Shown: positions 1-8,746, counted from the stretch's first letter. The stretch: DNA of 36,130 nucleotides from CAZPNX01 sp964518765 (GCA_964518765.1 CAZFJC010000025.1:1-36130); one strand, 5' to 3'. Made by a program: numbers and translations. The notes: generated by a model from the letters alone, not told the origin.

Positions 1-366
1 GTTTCAATCCACGCGCCCACGCGGGGCGCGACTGTTCGCCTTCACGCCGCCTGACAGCTCGGAGAAGTTTCAATCCACGCGCCCACGCGGGGCGCGACCC
101 GAGCCCGAGGATATGGCGCTACGATTGGATACGTTTCAATCCACGCGCCCACGCGGGGCGCGACGGTGATGTTGACCGCCGAGACGGGCAACGAGTCGGT
201 GTTTCAATCCACGCGCCCACGCGGGGCGCGACTACCGGCCAGACGGGAATGCCCTGGACTTCGGGTAGGTTTCAATCCACGCGCCCACGCGGGGCGCGAC
301 TGACCGACGAGCCGGTGGATACTGGGATCTCGACGTTTCAATCCACGCGCCCACGCGGGGCGCGAC
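1..366 (-). CRISPR. Type I-C CRISPR array, 6 repeats and 5 spacers, open at left edge
   Basis: Six identical 32-bp repeats lie at 1-32, 67-98, 133-164, 201-232, 269-300 and 335-366. They are separated by unique spacers of 34, 34, 36, 36 and 34 bp. Read on the minus strand each repeat starts GTCGCGCC and ends TGGATTGAAAC, the usual ending of type I-C repeats. A 7-bp stem (CGCGCCC/GGGCGCG, loop CGCGT) is followed by exactly 11 nt. That matches the 11-nt 5' handle known to be left by Cas5-type processing in type I-C. The cas genes and leader are on the right, so transcription runs right to left and the newest spacer should be 301-334. The window begins exactly at a repeat start, so the array may continue to the left. 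All visible repeats are perfect, with no degenerate terminal repeat. Confidence 0.98.
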
Positions 367-543
367 TCTAATATTATAACCTTTTATTGTGCAAATACCT
401 TCTAGACGTTTTGAGCGAATCCCTTTTATATAAGCATTTAAAAAATGCCTCTCCATTATTTCTTTTAATAACTTCATAAAATACAAATACTTGCTTTTCT
501 GGCGAATCGCCTTAATAGCTGATGTTAGCTTCAGATTCGCAGA
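367..543 (-). promoter_or_regulatory. CRISPR leader with a -10-like hexamer at 373-378
   Basis: AT-rich 177-bp stretch between cas2 and the first repeat, in the position of the leader. Read on the minus strand, a perfect TATAAT occupies 378-373. Six nucleotides later is position 366, the first base of the first repeat. I find no convincing -35 at the right distance and no extended -10. An inverted repeat GCATTT/AAATGC lies at 432-446 and GGCGA/TCGCC near 503-513; either could be a protein site or structural. The leader function is inferred from position. Confidence 0.75.
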
Positions 544-834
544 TTATATTATTTGAGGTTCTTCAACATCAATAGCCGGCTTGGCGCCAAAATGTTCTAT
601 CCTGTTCTTGTAATTCCTTCCTAAAAAATAAAAGCGTAAACTATCCTCCTCTGGCTTGTATATGGAAAAAAGCCTGTTTTTTAATACCGTCCACTGTGCC
701 GGATCGACATTACACTCGAACACAGAATATTGAACCCTGATACCGTAATCCTTACAGGCTTTGGCCACCTGACGAAGACGCTTCTTCCCCTCTCTGGTGG
801 TTGTTACGACATCATAGCTGACCAGCACCATCAT
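544..834 (-). CDS. cas2: CRISPR-associated Cas2 (type I-C adaptation)
   Basis: A 96-residue protein of normal Cas2 length. Cas2 dimers bridge two Cas1 dimers and form the spacer integration complex. The N-terminus MMVLVSYDVVTT carries the conserved beta-strand and aspartate (Asp8) of the ferredoxin-like fold, followed by the KRLRQVAKACKDYGIRVQYS segment and VFEC strand typical of type I-C Cas2. The start is supported by GGAGG seven bases upstream of the ATG. It lies 4 nt after the cas1 stop and is the last gene of the operon before the leader. Base composition is more AT-rich than cas1 and cas4. No truncation is seen. Confidence 0.97.
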   Translation of the reverse strand: MMVLVSYDVVTTTREGKKRLRQVAKACKDYGIRVQYSVFECNVDPAQWTVLKNRLFSIYKPEEDSLRFYFLGRNYKNRIEHFGAKPAIDVEEPQII

Positions 835-838
835 ACCT

Positions 839-1870
839 TTACCTCCAAATGAACGGTGGATATGCCTCGATGTCCCCTCTGAGATGTCGCGATAAAAGCA
901 ACGCCTGCAGATGTAGCAGCAGCCCGATGGGGGCCTTTTCCTTGAGGTAGGGATGCATCACCTCCTCCTGTTTTCTCTTCTGATAGGCCACCAAAACTGT
1001 CTTGCGCGTCTCCTCGTCCATCACCACTGCCCCTGATTCCGTCTTCCTGAAGCCCTTTCCGTCCACCTGCCTCAAGTTTATCAGCGACAGCGCCAGGCGG
1101 TCGGCAATAGCCGACCGGAACTCCTCGATCAAATCCAACGCCAGGCTGGGACGTCCCGGCCGTTCCGCGTGAAGAAAACCCACCTGAGGATCCAAACCCA
1201 CCCCCTCGCAGGCTCCCACGGCATCGTGGGTCAGAAGGGTATATATGAAAGACAGCAGCGCATTGAGATTGTCCAGCGGCGGACGGCGGCTTCTCTCACG
1301 CATGAAAAAAGACTTCCGGTCAGCCGTTATCATCCTGTCGAAAAGCGAAAAATAGAGTTTGGAGGTGTCCCCCTCCACCCCTCTAAGCTTGTCCATCTCG
1401 TCTATTGCTTCCAGCCCCGCCAATTGTCTATCCAGCCTCAACAAAGCCTGGCCCATCTGACCGTCTTCATCGCATTCGGGATGATCCCTGGTAGCCCGCC
1501 GCAATATGTTCCGCATGTTGGCAATCTTGCCGGTTATCATGTTGCGGGCGATCCTGATCGCCTCAAGGGGTTCCCGGACCCGCCGGTACTGCTCCTTGCG
1601 TAAAAGCACATTGCCGCTGATGCCGCCCTGGATGCGGAAACTGAATCTACCGTGCTCTGTCAGAAAAGCCACGTTCACCCCCCGCTCGCCGCACATACCC
1701 AATAGGAAAGGGCTGCAGATGACATTCCCGAAGCAGATGATGCTCTCCAGGGTGTGGATCGGCAGCTTAAGCCTTGTCTCTCCCTCCACCGCCACCTCGA
1801 CCGTCTCGCCATCCTTATGCAGGTATGCACCCTGTGTGGTTACATAAAGGGTATTAAGCAGCTTCTTCAT
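839..1870 (-). CDS. cas1: CRISPR-associated Cas1 integrase (type I-C)
   Basis: A 343-residue Cas1, the metal-dependent integrase that inserts prespacers at the leader-repeat junction. It has an N-terminal beta domain starting MKKLLNTLYVTTQGAYLH and a C-terminal helical catalytic domain. The catalytic set of the family can be placed: a Glu in the VEGDTSKLYFSLF segment, and His and Glu in GFLHAERPGRPSLALDLIEEF. Its start overlaps the end of cas4 by 17 nt and cas2 follows at once, so the adaptation module cas4-cas1-cas2 is translationally coupled. Length and motifs look intact. The gene is visibly richer in G+C than cas3, cas5 and cas8c of the same operon. Confidence 0.97.
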   Translation of the reverse strand: MKKLLNTLYVTTQGAYLHKDGETVEVAVEGETRLKLPIHTLESIICFGNVICSPFLLGMCGERGVNVAFLTEHGRFSFRIQGGISGNVLLRKEQYRRVREPLEAIRIARNMITGKIANMRNILRRATRDHPECDEDGQMGQALLRLDRQLAGLEAIDEMDKLRGVEGDTSKLYFSLFDRMITADRKSFFMRERSRRPPLDNLNALLSFIYTLLTHDAVGACEGVGLDPQVGFLHAERPGRPSLALDLIEEFRSAIADRLALSLINLRQVDGKGFRKTESGAVVMDEETRKTVLVAYQKRKQEEVMHPYLKEKAPIGLLLHLQALLLSRHLRGDIEAYPPFIWR

Positions 1871-2558
1871 CGGGAGCGCGTACCATCTCGCTGATATACT
1901 GTGAGACGCTTTTCCGCTGCTTAAGCTGAGGCCGGCAGATATCGATCAGTGAGCAACGATCGCATTTCTTCGGCTCATAGACCGGAGGCGGGGTGGCGCC
2001 CCGGGAAATCATCTCGTGCAGTCTCTCCGCCGTTCTCTCCGTTAGTTGTCGCAGTTCGACGGAAAATGGAACGACGATTCTGCGGCGTGTTGCCCCGTAA
2101 AACAACGATCCCTCGGGTATGGCAACCCCATGCATTTCCTCGAGACAGATCGCCTGGGCGCATAATTGTACTTCGTCCGCCTGGTGTTGCTTGGGCCTGC
2201 CGCGTTTGTATTCCACAGGATAGGGTCGCCATCCGCCGCTTACCCCGGGCAGGGCCACGGCCGTCGCCGGGCCGTGGCCATTGCTATCCCCGGCCGTCTT
2301 ATGATACTCGACGATATCGGCCTGGCCCGTCAAACCCAGTCGTCTAGAAACCAAGCGCACCCCCGTGGCTATGCGGACGTCGCATCGGCTTTGCGTGCCG
2401 TCCTGGTGCGCCCGGTCGTGCCATACCCGCCCCTCGGCAGTGAACAGGTTCTCGGACCAGACTTGCTCCAAGTATATAAGCGCGCACTGCCGGGGGCAGA
2501 ATATGAGATGCTGCAGGGCGGAGAGGGGCAGAAGGTCGTCGGTGGTGTATTCGGTCAT
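1854..2558 (-). CDS. cas4: Cas4 RecB-like Fe-S exonuclease (type I-C)
   Basis: A 234-residue Cas4. Known role: PAM-dependent trimming and orientation of prespacers with Cas1-Cas2. Visible motifs are the N-terminal HLIFCPRQCALIYLEQVW segment with the first cluster cysteine, GLTGQADIVEY with the metal-binding Asp, PVEYKRGRPK with the QhXXY/RecB-type Glu-Lys, and a C-terminal CDRCSLIDIC that supplies three more cysteines. The cas7 stop and cas4 start share one base (TAATG). A stretch between the nuclease strands (roughly residues 87-107) is Gly/Ala/Pro-rich, and its DNA at 2221-2280 has 47 G/C of 60 bases, far above the operon average. The reading frame stays intact. Confidence 0.95.
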   Translation of the reverse strand: MTEYTTDDLLPLSALQHLIFCPRQCALIYLEQVWSENLFTAEGRVWHDRAHQDGTQSRCDVRIATGVRLVSRRLGLTGQADIVEYHKTAGDSNGHGPATAVALPGVSGGWRPYPVEYKRGRPKQHQADEVQLCAQAICLEEMHGVAIPEGSLFYGATRRRIVVPFSVELRQLTERTAERLHEMISRGATPPPVYEPKKCDRCSLIDICRPQLKQRKSVSQYISEMVRAPDEEAA

Positions 2559-3436
2559 TACACGCCGTCAATTTCCTCACACCTCAAACCATCCAATTTG
2601 GCCAGGGTGATGTTGTAATCTTCGACGCTCTTGGGCTCATCTTTGTTCGGTTTCACATCGAGTAGACGGTGAACTTTGGCGGAAGAATACTGCCCATTCT
2701 TGCTGTTGTGTTCCCACCAATAGACCTTGTGAACTACCATGCTCCCCGCAGGGCGGGCAGAGGATTCGTCATTGACGAACAGGGTCTGCAAGGCCTTCTT
2801 GATGTCTTCGGCGTCTTCATCGGAGAAGCCTGTCTTGCTCGCCAGTTGTGGGTTCATGCTGCCATAGAAGACGTAGACGCCGTGATCCACGCGGTGCTTC
2901 ATTCCCATCGTGTCGGAGCCACGTTTTTCGCCAGGTTCGCCGCTCACACTCTTAGTGATTTGAATGCTCGAAGAACGGTCAAGAACAGGAGCGACAGAGA
3001 AAGCAGGATGAATGGATACCGGACCTCTTACAGGAATGGACACGCCTTCGCCGCTATCTTCACCTTCGCTCTTTTTGCCCTTCTTGGCTTTGAATGCGAA
3101 CACCTGTCCAAAGGCGCGCACGTCCAGCCAGGCTTTACAGGCGGCTTCTTGGAACTTTTTCTTCTCGCTCATGTCCACGTCTTTGAGGGTTTCCTCCGCG
3201 CGTTCGCGCAGGCTGCTGTAATTGTCGACGCGGTTGTCGTCAGATTGCACAAAAATCGACTTGCCCATTTCCATCAAGCGGTTGCGAATCTTACGCTTAA
3301 TGGCAACATCTGATATTTCCCCATAGCCTTCGTAGGTGACTCGCGGGCGGTTGCCGTTGAGTGGGTCGCCGTTAGGGTTGGCGTGCTGGACAGTAAGGAT
3401 GACAGCAAAATCAATTTTCTTCGAGAGAGTAGTCAT
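2558..3436 (-). CDS. cas7c: Cas7 backbone subunit of type I-C Cascade (Csd2)
   Basis: A 292-residue Csd2/Cas7 family protein that polymerises along the crRNA spacer. The N-terminus has the family signature: IDFAVILTVQHANPNGDPLNGN followed by RPRVTYEGYGEISDVAIKRK, where the first strand and the Asn/Gly-rich loop contact RNA. The mid region has a basic, Gly/Glu-rich linker near residues 118-130, and then VRGPVSIHPAFSVAPV and SDTMGMKHRVDHGVYVFYG, also typical. A Shine-Dalgarno AAGGAGA lies 8 nt before the ATG. It sits 33 nt after cas8c and is coupled to cas4 by a one-base stop-start overlap. No defects seen. Confidence 0.96.
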   Translation of the reverse strand: MTTLSKKIDFAVILTVQHANPNGDPLNGNRPRVTYEGYGEISDVAIKRKIRNRLMEMGKSIFVQSDDNRVDNYSSLRERAEETLKDVDMSEKKKFQEAACKAWLDVRAFGQVFAFKAKKGKKSEGEDSGEGVSIPVRGPVSIHPAFSVAPVLDRSSSIQITKSVSGEPGEKRGSDTMGMKHRVDHGVYVFYGSMNPQLASKTGFSDEDAEDIKKALQTLFVNDESSARPAGSMVVHKVYWWEHNSKNGQYSSAKVHRLLDVKPNKDEPKSVEDYNITLAKLDGLRCEEIDGV

Positions 3437-3469
3437 GGCAAGTCTCCTTTTGATGATGAATTGGTTGGG

Positions 3470-3880
3470 TTATTTGTTTGAGTTGGCATTGTCATTATCT
3501 TGATTCGCGCTGTCGTCTTTCTGGAGTCTTTCTTTTCGATCATCAATCAGTTTTTGACGCTGGCAGTAATAACCGAGTAGATATTCGCCGCTCAGCGGTT
3601 TATTTCCTTCAAGGGCTTCAGGGTTGACATTGATAACCTGCGCAAACAGGTTCTTATAGAAATGCGCTCCGCCAAGACGTATCATGTACGGTGTAAGGGA
3701 TTCGTGAATCTGTTTCCATGTTTGGTAAGGACGCTGAGAGAATTGCTGCATGTAGCGCGCCGCGTTGGTTGCACGGTTCTCTTTGGCTTTGTAAAGCGCA
3801 ATTTCTTCAAGGTCATCTGCAATGGCGAGCAACCTTCCATACAGATAATCCCGCGTTGTTCTGGTTTCGTCGAGTGACAT
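3470..3880 (-). CDS. cas11c: Internal Cas11c small subunit, in frame within cas8c
   Basis: An in-frame ATG at 3880-3878 starts a 136-residue product sharing the cas8c stop. Directly before it the minus strand reads AGAGGAG, nine bases from the ATG, a strong Shine-Dalgarno inside coding sequence. The product starts MSLDETRTTRDYLYGRLLAI and is predicted mostly helical. Separate translation of the small subunit Cas11c from within cas8c is established for characterised type I-C systems, and size and position agree. That this start is used here is inference from the ribosome-binding site. Confidence 0.75.
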   Translation of the reverse strand: MSLDETRTTRDYLYGRLLAIADDLEEIALYKAKENRATNAARYMQQFSQRPYQTWKQIHESLTPYMIRLGGAHFYKNLFAQVINVNPEALEGNKPLSGEYLLGYYCQRQKLIDDRKERLQKDDSANQDNDNANSNK

Positions 3881-5542
3881 TTCAAACTTCTCCTCTCTTT
3901 CTTTGTGTTTTCGGAATAATGCACAGGCAATGCTCAAGGCCTTGTTCCATTCTCGTTCAAATTTGTCTTTTGGTTCTTTCAGCCCGATTCTGTTCGACGC
4001 CCGCCTGACCACCGAATCGACCAAATCACGCGGGATGGGCTGACCATCCACAATGCAGGGGAGCAGGCGCTTGATGGTGGCTTTCTTCAGTTTCTCGTCC
4101 AGGCGGCTGCCGTAGGCGGCTTCGGCAATATCGGCAGGGGCGGGCGCGCCGTAGAAGGGGATGTAGATTTTTTTCGTCTTTCCGTTCTCGTCCTTCACTT
4201 CAACGGGATGATAAGTGTGCCGCCAGGCGCAGGTCTCGTGCCAGTTTTCAATTCGTTCCAGAAACTCGGAGCCTTTCAAGGCGCGGTAATAGACAATGGA
4301 CAACCGCCCTGGCGTGGCTGAATCCACTGCCATCACAACCACATCTTCACGCTCGCCGATTTCCTGACGATAGCCTGCAATTTTCTTTTTCAGGCGGACA
4401 CCGACATCCTGTGCAGTATCGACAGGGAGTTGGTCTTCTTCGGCATCTAAACCTTTGTAGAGTGCGTCGTAGGTATCTTCGGTTAGTTGGGGCACTTTTG
4501 AGCCTGAAACCGCCCAGGCGACAACACCCAAATCGCCTTTGACATATCCTTGACGGTTCATTAACCAGCGAAGCGCAGAGTGGGCTTTTTGTGTAACAAT
4601 ATAACCCACAGTTGCACACTCCTCAGGTTTTATAAATCTACCCCTATAGGTAAAATTAGAAGAGTCGTTTGAGGATATTAATTTTGCTTTATCGCCATCA
4701 TTCCTGATTTTAGCGGGATGTTGGTCAGCCAAAAAACTCTCCACGCCCGTAACGTAACACAGGGCTTTTGTTTGCTTTGTTGATGAATAGTAGTCGATCC
4801 AAGATTGAATTACCTCAGGGTCTTTCCAGACTTCTGCTATCTCATTGTCACTTTCGACTCTCCAGCGCACAAAAGCTTCAGATTGCCAACTTTCAAGTTT
4901 CCCATTTTTAGCATTGACTCGCCCTGAAAGTAAATCAAATATATCTAGTTGGGCATTTTTGCTCTTTTCGAAAGGTCGTCTAAAGAAAAATTTGCCATAT
5001 TTGTCAACAAACAAGATACGATTGGCTATTAAATCGGCAACAACCTGACCCTTTTGGACATATTGGTAAACTATTTGCACTTTTTTGGGAGCACCACTCC
5101 TCACCCATGCAGACAGTAAATTCTTATATAGATTAAAATTTGAGCATCGGTTTTCAATGCTTTTCTTATAATCAAGATTTTCATTCTGCAGGTTGTTAGA
5201 TACAAGCCATTGATTCCATTCATTTGCATTTGGTAAATGCTTTTCATAATCTGCCGCAAGGTATTGCAATTTATCGCAAAGGGGATGAGCCGCCTCTCCG
5301 CTTGTACGTCCTGCCGATTTCTCAGTACACGGAATGATGGTTCGTGCCTCGTTTTTGCCAACGACACGGGCGCGTCTGAAATTGCCTTTTGAGTCAAGCG
5401 TGATTTCTATTTGCGCCTTTTGTGTGGTATGGCAAATAGGCAAGAGCGGCACCTGTTCCTGGCCCTCTTTGTATTCTTCGATAACGCCAATCATGTTCTG
5501 GCACTTCTCATACGTCTCATACAGGCTTTGAAACCAGTTCAT
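3470..5542 (-). CDS. cas8c: Cas8c large subunit of type I-C Cascade (Csd1)
   Basis: A 690-residue Csd1/Cas8c protein. In type I-C it recognises the PAM and, with Cas5, Cas7 and Cas11c, forms the DNA-surveillance complex that recruits Cas3. The start MNWFQSLYETYEKCQNM and the PLLPICHTTQKAQIEI segment match the family N-terminus; the C-terminal roughly 136 residues form the helical small-subunit-like part. GGAGG lies nine bases before the ATG, which is one base after the cas5 stop. The N-terminal half (about 4620-5280) is unusually AT-rich: 5041-5100 has 26 G/C of 60. The C-terminus ends in a low-complexity Asp/Asn/Ser/Lys tail. Full length, no frameshift seen. Confidence 0.96.
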   Translation of the reverse strand: MNWFQSLYETYEKCQNMIGVIEEYKEGQEQVPLLPICHTTQKAQIEITLDSKGNFRRARVVGKNEARTIIPCTEKSAGRTSGEAAHPLCDKLQYLAADYEKHLPNANEWNQWLVSNNLQNENLDYKKSIENRCSNFNLYKNLLSAWVRSGAPKKVQIVYQYVQKGQVVADLIANRILFVDKYGKFFFRRPFEKSKNAQLDIFDLLSGRVNAKNGKLESWQSEAFVRWRVESDNEIAEVWKDPEVIQSWIDYYSSTKQTKALCYVTGVESFLADQHPAKIRNDGDKAKLISSNDSSNFTYRGRFIKPEECATVGYIVTQKAHSALRWLMNRQGYVKGDLGVVAWAVSGSKVPQLTEDTYDALYKGLDAEEDQLPVDTAQDVGVRLKKKIAGYRQEIGEREDVVVMAVDSATPGRLSIVYYRALKGSEFLERIENWHETCAWRHTYHPVEVKDENGKTKKIYIPFYGAPAPADIAEAAYGSRLDEKLKKATIKRLLPCIVDGQPIPRDLVDSVVRRASNRIGLKEPKDKFEREWNKALSIACALFRKHKEREEKFEMSLDETRTTRDYLYGRLLAIADDLEEIALYKAKENRATNAARYMQQFSQRPYQTWKQIHESLTPYMIRLGGAHFYKNLFAQVINVNPEALEGNKPLSGEYLLGYYCQRQKLIDDRKERLQKDDSANQDNDNANSNK

Positions 5543-5543
5543 A

Positions 5544-6269
5544 TCACATCACCTCCTCGCAGCCTTCGAGCAAACCCTCTTCTGCGAGCCCAATCGTAGC
5601 AAGCGGGTTTGCTTTCATTGGACGCACAAACTTGCGGACAATTTCTTTCGGATCGTCAGGCTTGGGAAATTCGATGACGCCGTCAATCATCTTTGCCCGC
5701 CAGAACCGCGCCCAAAACTCGCCAGGCTGGTTTTCATCTGGATAATCGAACCCGTGGAACATCAGTCCGAAAGCCATTTCGCCATAGTTGTCGTAAAAAC
5801 CATTACCTTCGCCAAATTCACAGGGTTCAACGTAGCCCTGACATTCGCGCGTGCCGAGAAACACGTCCCGTCTGCCGCCGCGTTCGATCATTCGCTTGGC
5901 AACGCAATAATGCTTGTTTTCATTACGGTCGTGTTCCAGGTCGGGACGGTTGTAATTCCAATCGAAATGCGCCTGCACCCGATACTCGACATCGGCGAGA
6001 TAGGTGTAAATGGACAGGTCATTTCCGCCCGATTGATACTTGATGGGCTTTGCCCCGCGCGGCTGTGTGCGGATGCGATTCATCACCCGCACTTTGTCTA
6101 TAACCCATACGATGGTCGGTTTCCAATATACTGAGCTCAGAATTCCCTTTAACGCCTCGTAAGTGGGAATTTGATAAGAGTATTTTTCACCGCCAATGCG
6201 GGTCAGCGGATCAGTGAACAGAGCATACTTGCCCCTCACCTTGAATGTCACGTTATTTTGATATTGCAT
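5544..6269 (-). CDS. cas5c: Cas5 (type I-C), pre-crRNA endoribonuclease
   Basis: A 241-residue Cas5d/Cas5c protein. Type I-C lacks Cas6, and Cas5 cuts the pre-crRNA at the base of the repeat stem and then stays on the 5' handle in Cascade. Visible features: a RAMP N-terminal strand (VTFKVRGKYALFTDP), the YSYQIPTYEALKGIL segment with a conserved Tyr, and NENKHYCVAKRM with the Lys-His pair expected at the active site. A glycine-rich segment, GEGNGFYDNYGEM, precedes the C-terminal domain. AAGGAGG lies six bases before the ATG. Ten bases separate it from cas3 and one base from cas8c. No Cas6 is present nearby, consistent with this role. Confidence 0.96.
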   Translation of the reverse strand: MQYQNNVTFKVRGKYALFTDPLTRIGGEKYSYQIPTYEALKGILSSVYWKPTIVWVIDKVRVMNRIRTQPRGAKPIKYQSGGNDLSIYTYLADVEYRVQAHFDWNYNRPDLEHDRNENKHYCVAKRMIERGGRRDVFLGTRECQGYVEPCEFGEGNGFYDNYGEMAFGLMFHGFDYPDENQPGEFWARFWRAKMIDGVIEFPKPDDPKEIVRKFVRPMKANPLATIGLAEEGLLEGCEEVM

Positions 6270-6279
6270 CAGTACCTCC

Positions 6280-8739
6280 TTACTTTATGAGTATTTTCAT
6301 ACCATTGACTGGTTGATTGCTCCAGCCAAATTCTTCACTGTAGTATTGTTCGTTGAGATAGAATATTCCTGCTTCGGGTTGCACCTCCTGAATGGTTCCT
6401 GTTCTCAGTAACTCTTCAAAATCATGGTCATACAGATTGACCGAATACCGCTGCGCCTGCTTGAGCAACTTGCTTTGCTTTTCCAGCTCAAACGCGCTGC
6501 ACAACTCCACGATGATTTTCTCTCCCTCCTTGTATGGAACGATAACGCCGCGCGTGGGCGAATCTATCACGCGAAATTCTTTATTGGCGGTGCGGAAGGA
6601 CTGGCGCAAGAGAATATCGGGCGGGGCATCCTGATGGCTTTTTTTGTAGGCTTCTACCGAGAGTTTGTTCACTGAAAGCAAGTTGAACAGCTCGTCATTT
6701 CGCCCCACGGAAGAACTTGCGTCCACGGGATAATCCATTTTGCCGCTTTGTGATTGATAGTAGAAATTGTAGTATGCGGAAATGACATCTAAGCCGATTC
6801 GTTCGTTTGCAAAAGTGTCAGGCGCATCTTTGAAATCATCAAGAACGCGTTGGGCATGTCCGCGTCCGACTTGGATGTCTTTCAGTTTGTCAAGGTTTTC
6901 TTCCTGTGGATTGACAACCCATACACTCCCGCCATCCTCGCGCTCACCGTGGCGGTTACAGCGCCCCGCGGATTGCGCAATGGAATCCAGCCCCGCCAAT
7001 GCGCGGATGACCGCGCCGAAGTCAATATCCACGCCCGCTTCGATGAGCTGCGTGCTAACGCAAATCACAGGCTCGTTGGCTTTCAATTTGCGTTTGATGT
7101 GCCTTTCTAAAACAGCCATGCGGTGTGCGGGACACATGTTGGTACTCAAATGATACAACGCCGCGCCTGTATTACGTTCTTTAATTGCCCGATATATCGC
7201 CAGCGCCGAAGGGCGGGTATTGACCACAATCAGCACGCTGCCTTTTTCCTGCAAGGCGCGCTCGGCTAAATCGGCAATTTCGGTGTTGGTCCAGCCGCCT
7301 AGTTTGCGCTCGTCATGGACTTCCACGCGCTTTAGTTTCTGGAACAATTCTGCTTCGTTCTGGATGATTTTATATTCTGGCTCAATGGTCAGTTTTCGAT
7401 ACTCATTAGGCAATTTGTCCAGCGGCGGCTGGGTTGCTGTGCAAAGCACGACCGTCGCGCCGCAATCGTGGGTCAAAAAGCGCAGGGCGGCATTGAACAT
7501 GTGTGTAATCTTCAGGGGAACGTTTTGCACTTCATCGAAAATGATGACCGAGTTCGCCAGTTGGTGCATTCGGCGGGCATCGCGCGTGCCGTAGCCGAAC
7601 AACGCTTCCAGAAATTGAACCTGCGTGGTGAACACGATGGGCGCATCCCAGTTTTCCGCCAGCAGGTTGTGGCGGTAGCGGGTATCGTCTTCAGGCACAA
7701 AATTGGAGTGATGTTCGAGAACGACCTTGCCGCGCTCGTCTGCCCGCTCCAGAATATCCCGTATTTTGTCCGCGTTTTGGTCAATGATGGTGATGTAGGG
7801 GACGATATAGATGACCCTGTCCATCTGATGCGCTTTGGCGTGATGCAGGGCGAAACGCAGGCTGGCTTCGGTTTTTCCACCTCCCGTCGGGACGGTCAAC
7901 TGGTAAATGCCTCTGGGCTTTTTTGCCGCCTCCAGGCAGGCTTGCGCCACCTGCGCCCGCAGTTGATTCACCTCCAACGCCCGCCCAGGCTTCATTTGCG
8001 CCGTTTTTTGGGCATACTCAGCGTATTTTGCTTCCAGGCGTTCGATGAGCGTATCCCACGCAATGTAGTTTCCGTAATTCCGAATCTCTTCATTTTCTGG
8101 ATGCTCAAAATTGGCGGTATTCAGGCGGTCGGCTTCCAGCAGGCAACTGAGCAGGAAACGCGCCAACAAGCCTTGTTTGAACACCAATGTTTCCTTGGAA
8201 TCCTTTGCGTCAGTATCCTGTCTCAATTCGCTGAAAATCTTTGCAAAGAATTGCTTCTCAATCGGTTGGGCGAGAATTTCGTCCAACTGCCTTTCGATAA
8301 CAGGTAGCTTGCTCCTGGCTTCGGCAAGATGCGTGCTTTTATCGTCTTTCTTGATTCGCCGTTCGAACTCATTAAAACCATCAGGTTTCAGGCAGTCAAT
8401 CAATCCTGAATGATGCGAGGCGATTACCAGCGACAAAAACTGCGCTAGATTTTTGCCCTTCGGGCTTTTATTGGCTAGTTTCTCATATACCAATTGTGCT
8501 CCGGCGGTCGAATGATCGACATCTCCTCTGTTGATTAGATTGTCGTCGCTTTTAATATATTTTTGATATTCACTACTGGCTTTGCCGATATCATGCAATA
8601 TACCCAAGATATATCCTATTTTACCTAATCCAATTTTATCCGCAAACGTTTCTGAATAATTGGCTGTAGCTTCTAAATGACTTTTTAGAAGCTGTGGTTC
8701 TTTGTCTTTTTTTCTTATATGTGCGTATAACTTTTCCAT
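6280..8739 (-). CDS. cas3: Cas3 HD nuclease-helicase (type I-C)
   Basis: An 819-residue Cas3 with the HD nuclease first and the SF2 helicase after it, the effector that nicks and degrades target DNA. HD residues: His21, His49-Asp50 (ILHDIGK), a His in DVDHST near 76 and HHSG near 109. Helicase: Walker A PTGGGKT at 284-290, DEVQ box at 402-405, motif III TAT in LCTATQPP, and motif VI in SAGRCNRHGE. The end of the protein carries a helical C-terminal domain. It is the first gene of the operon. No Shine-Dalgarno is seen before the ATG; instead an extended -10-like element ends 7 nt upstream, so a nearly leaderless message is possible. Complete, no missing motif. Confidence 0.97.
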   Translation of the reverse strand: MEKLYAHIRKKDKEPQLLKSHLEATANYSETFADKIGLGKIGYILGILHDIGKASSEYQKYIKSDDNLINRGDVDHSTAGAQLVYEKLANKSPKGKNLAQFLSLVIASHHSGLIDCLKPDGFNEFERRIKKDDKSTHLAEARSKLPVIERQLDEILAQPIEKQFFAKIFSELRQDTDAKDSKETLVFKQGLLARFLLSCLLEADRLNTANFEHPENEEIRNYGNYIAWDTLIERLEAKYAEYAQKTAQMKPGRALEVNQLRAQVAQACLEAAKKPRGIYQLTVPTGGGKTEASLRFALHHAKAHQMDRVIYIVPYITIIDQNADKIRDILERADERGKVVLEHHSNFVPEDDTRYRHNLLAENWDAPIVFTTQVQFLEALFGYGTRDARRMHQLANSVIIFDEVQNVPLKITHMFNAALRFLTHDCGATVVLCTATQPPLDKLPNEYRKLTIEPEYKIIQNEAELFQKLKRVEVHDERKLGGWTNTEIADLAERALQEKGSVLIVVNTRPSALAIYRAIKERNTGAALYHLSTNMCPAHRMAVLERHIKRKLKANEPVICVSTQLIEAGVDIDFGAVIRALAGLDSIAQSAGRCNRHGEREDGGSVWVVNPQEENLDKLKDIQVGRGHAQRVLDDFKDAPDTFANERIGLDVISAYYNFYYQSQSGKMDYPVDASSSVGRNDELFNLLSVNKLSVEAYKKSHQDAPPDILLRQSFRTANKEFRVIDSPTRGVIVPYKEGEKIIVELCSAFELEKQSKLLKQAQRYSVNLYDHDFEELLRTGTIQEVQPEAGIFYLNEQYYSEEFGWSNQPVNGMKILIK

Positions 8740-8746
8740 CTTTTAA

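Noticed and set aside
165..200. Spacer 3 shares about 14 bases (CGAGACGGGCAACG) with recO near 14507
   Set aside because: Only 14 of 36 bases match and the sequence is GC-rich, so chance is likely; not evidence of self-targeting.
232..486. 84-codon minus-strand frame spanning leader and two repeats
   Set aside because: Its second half is the translation of CRISPR repeats (VAPRVGAWIET twice). This is a well-known artefact of arrays.
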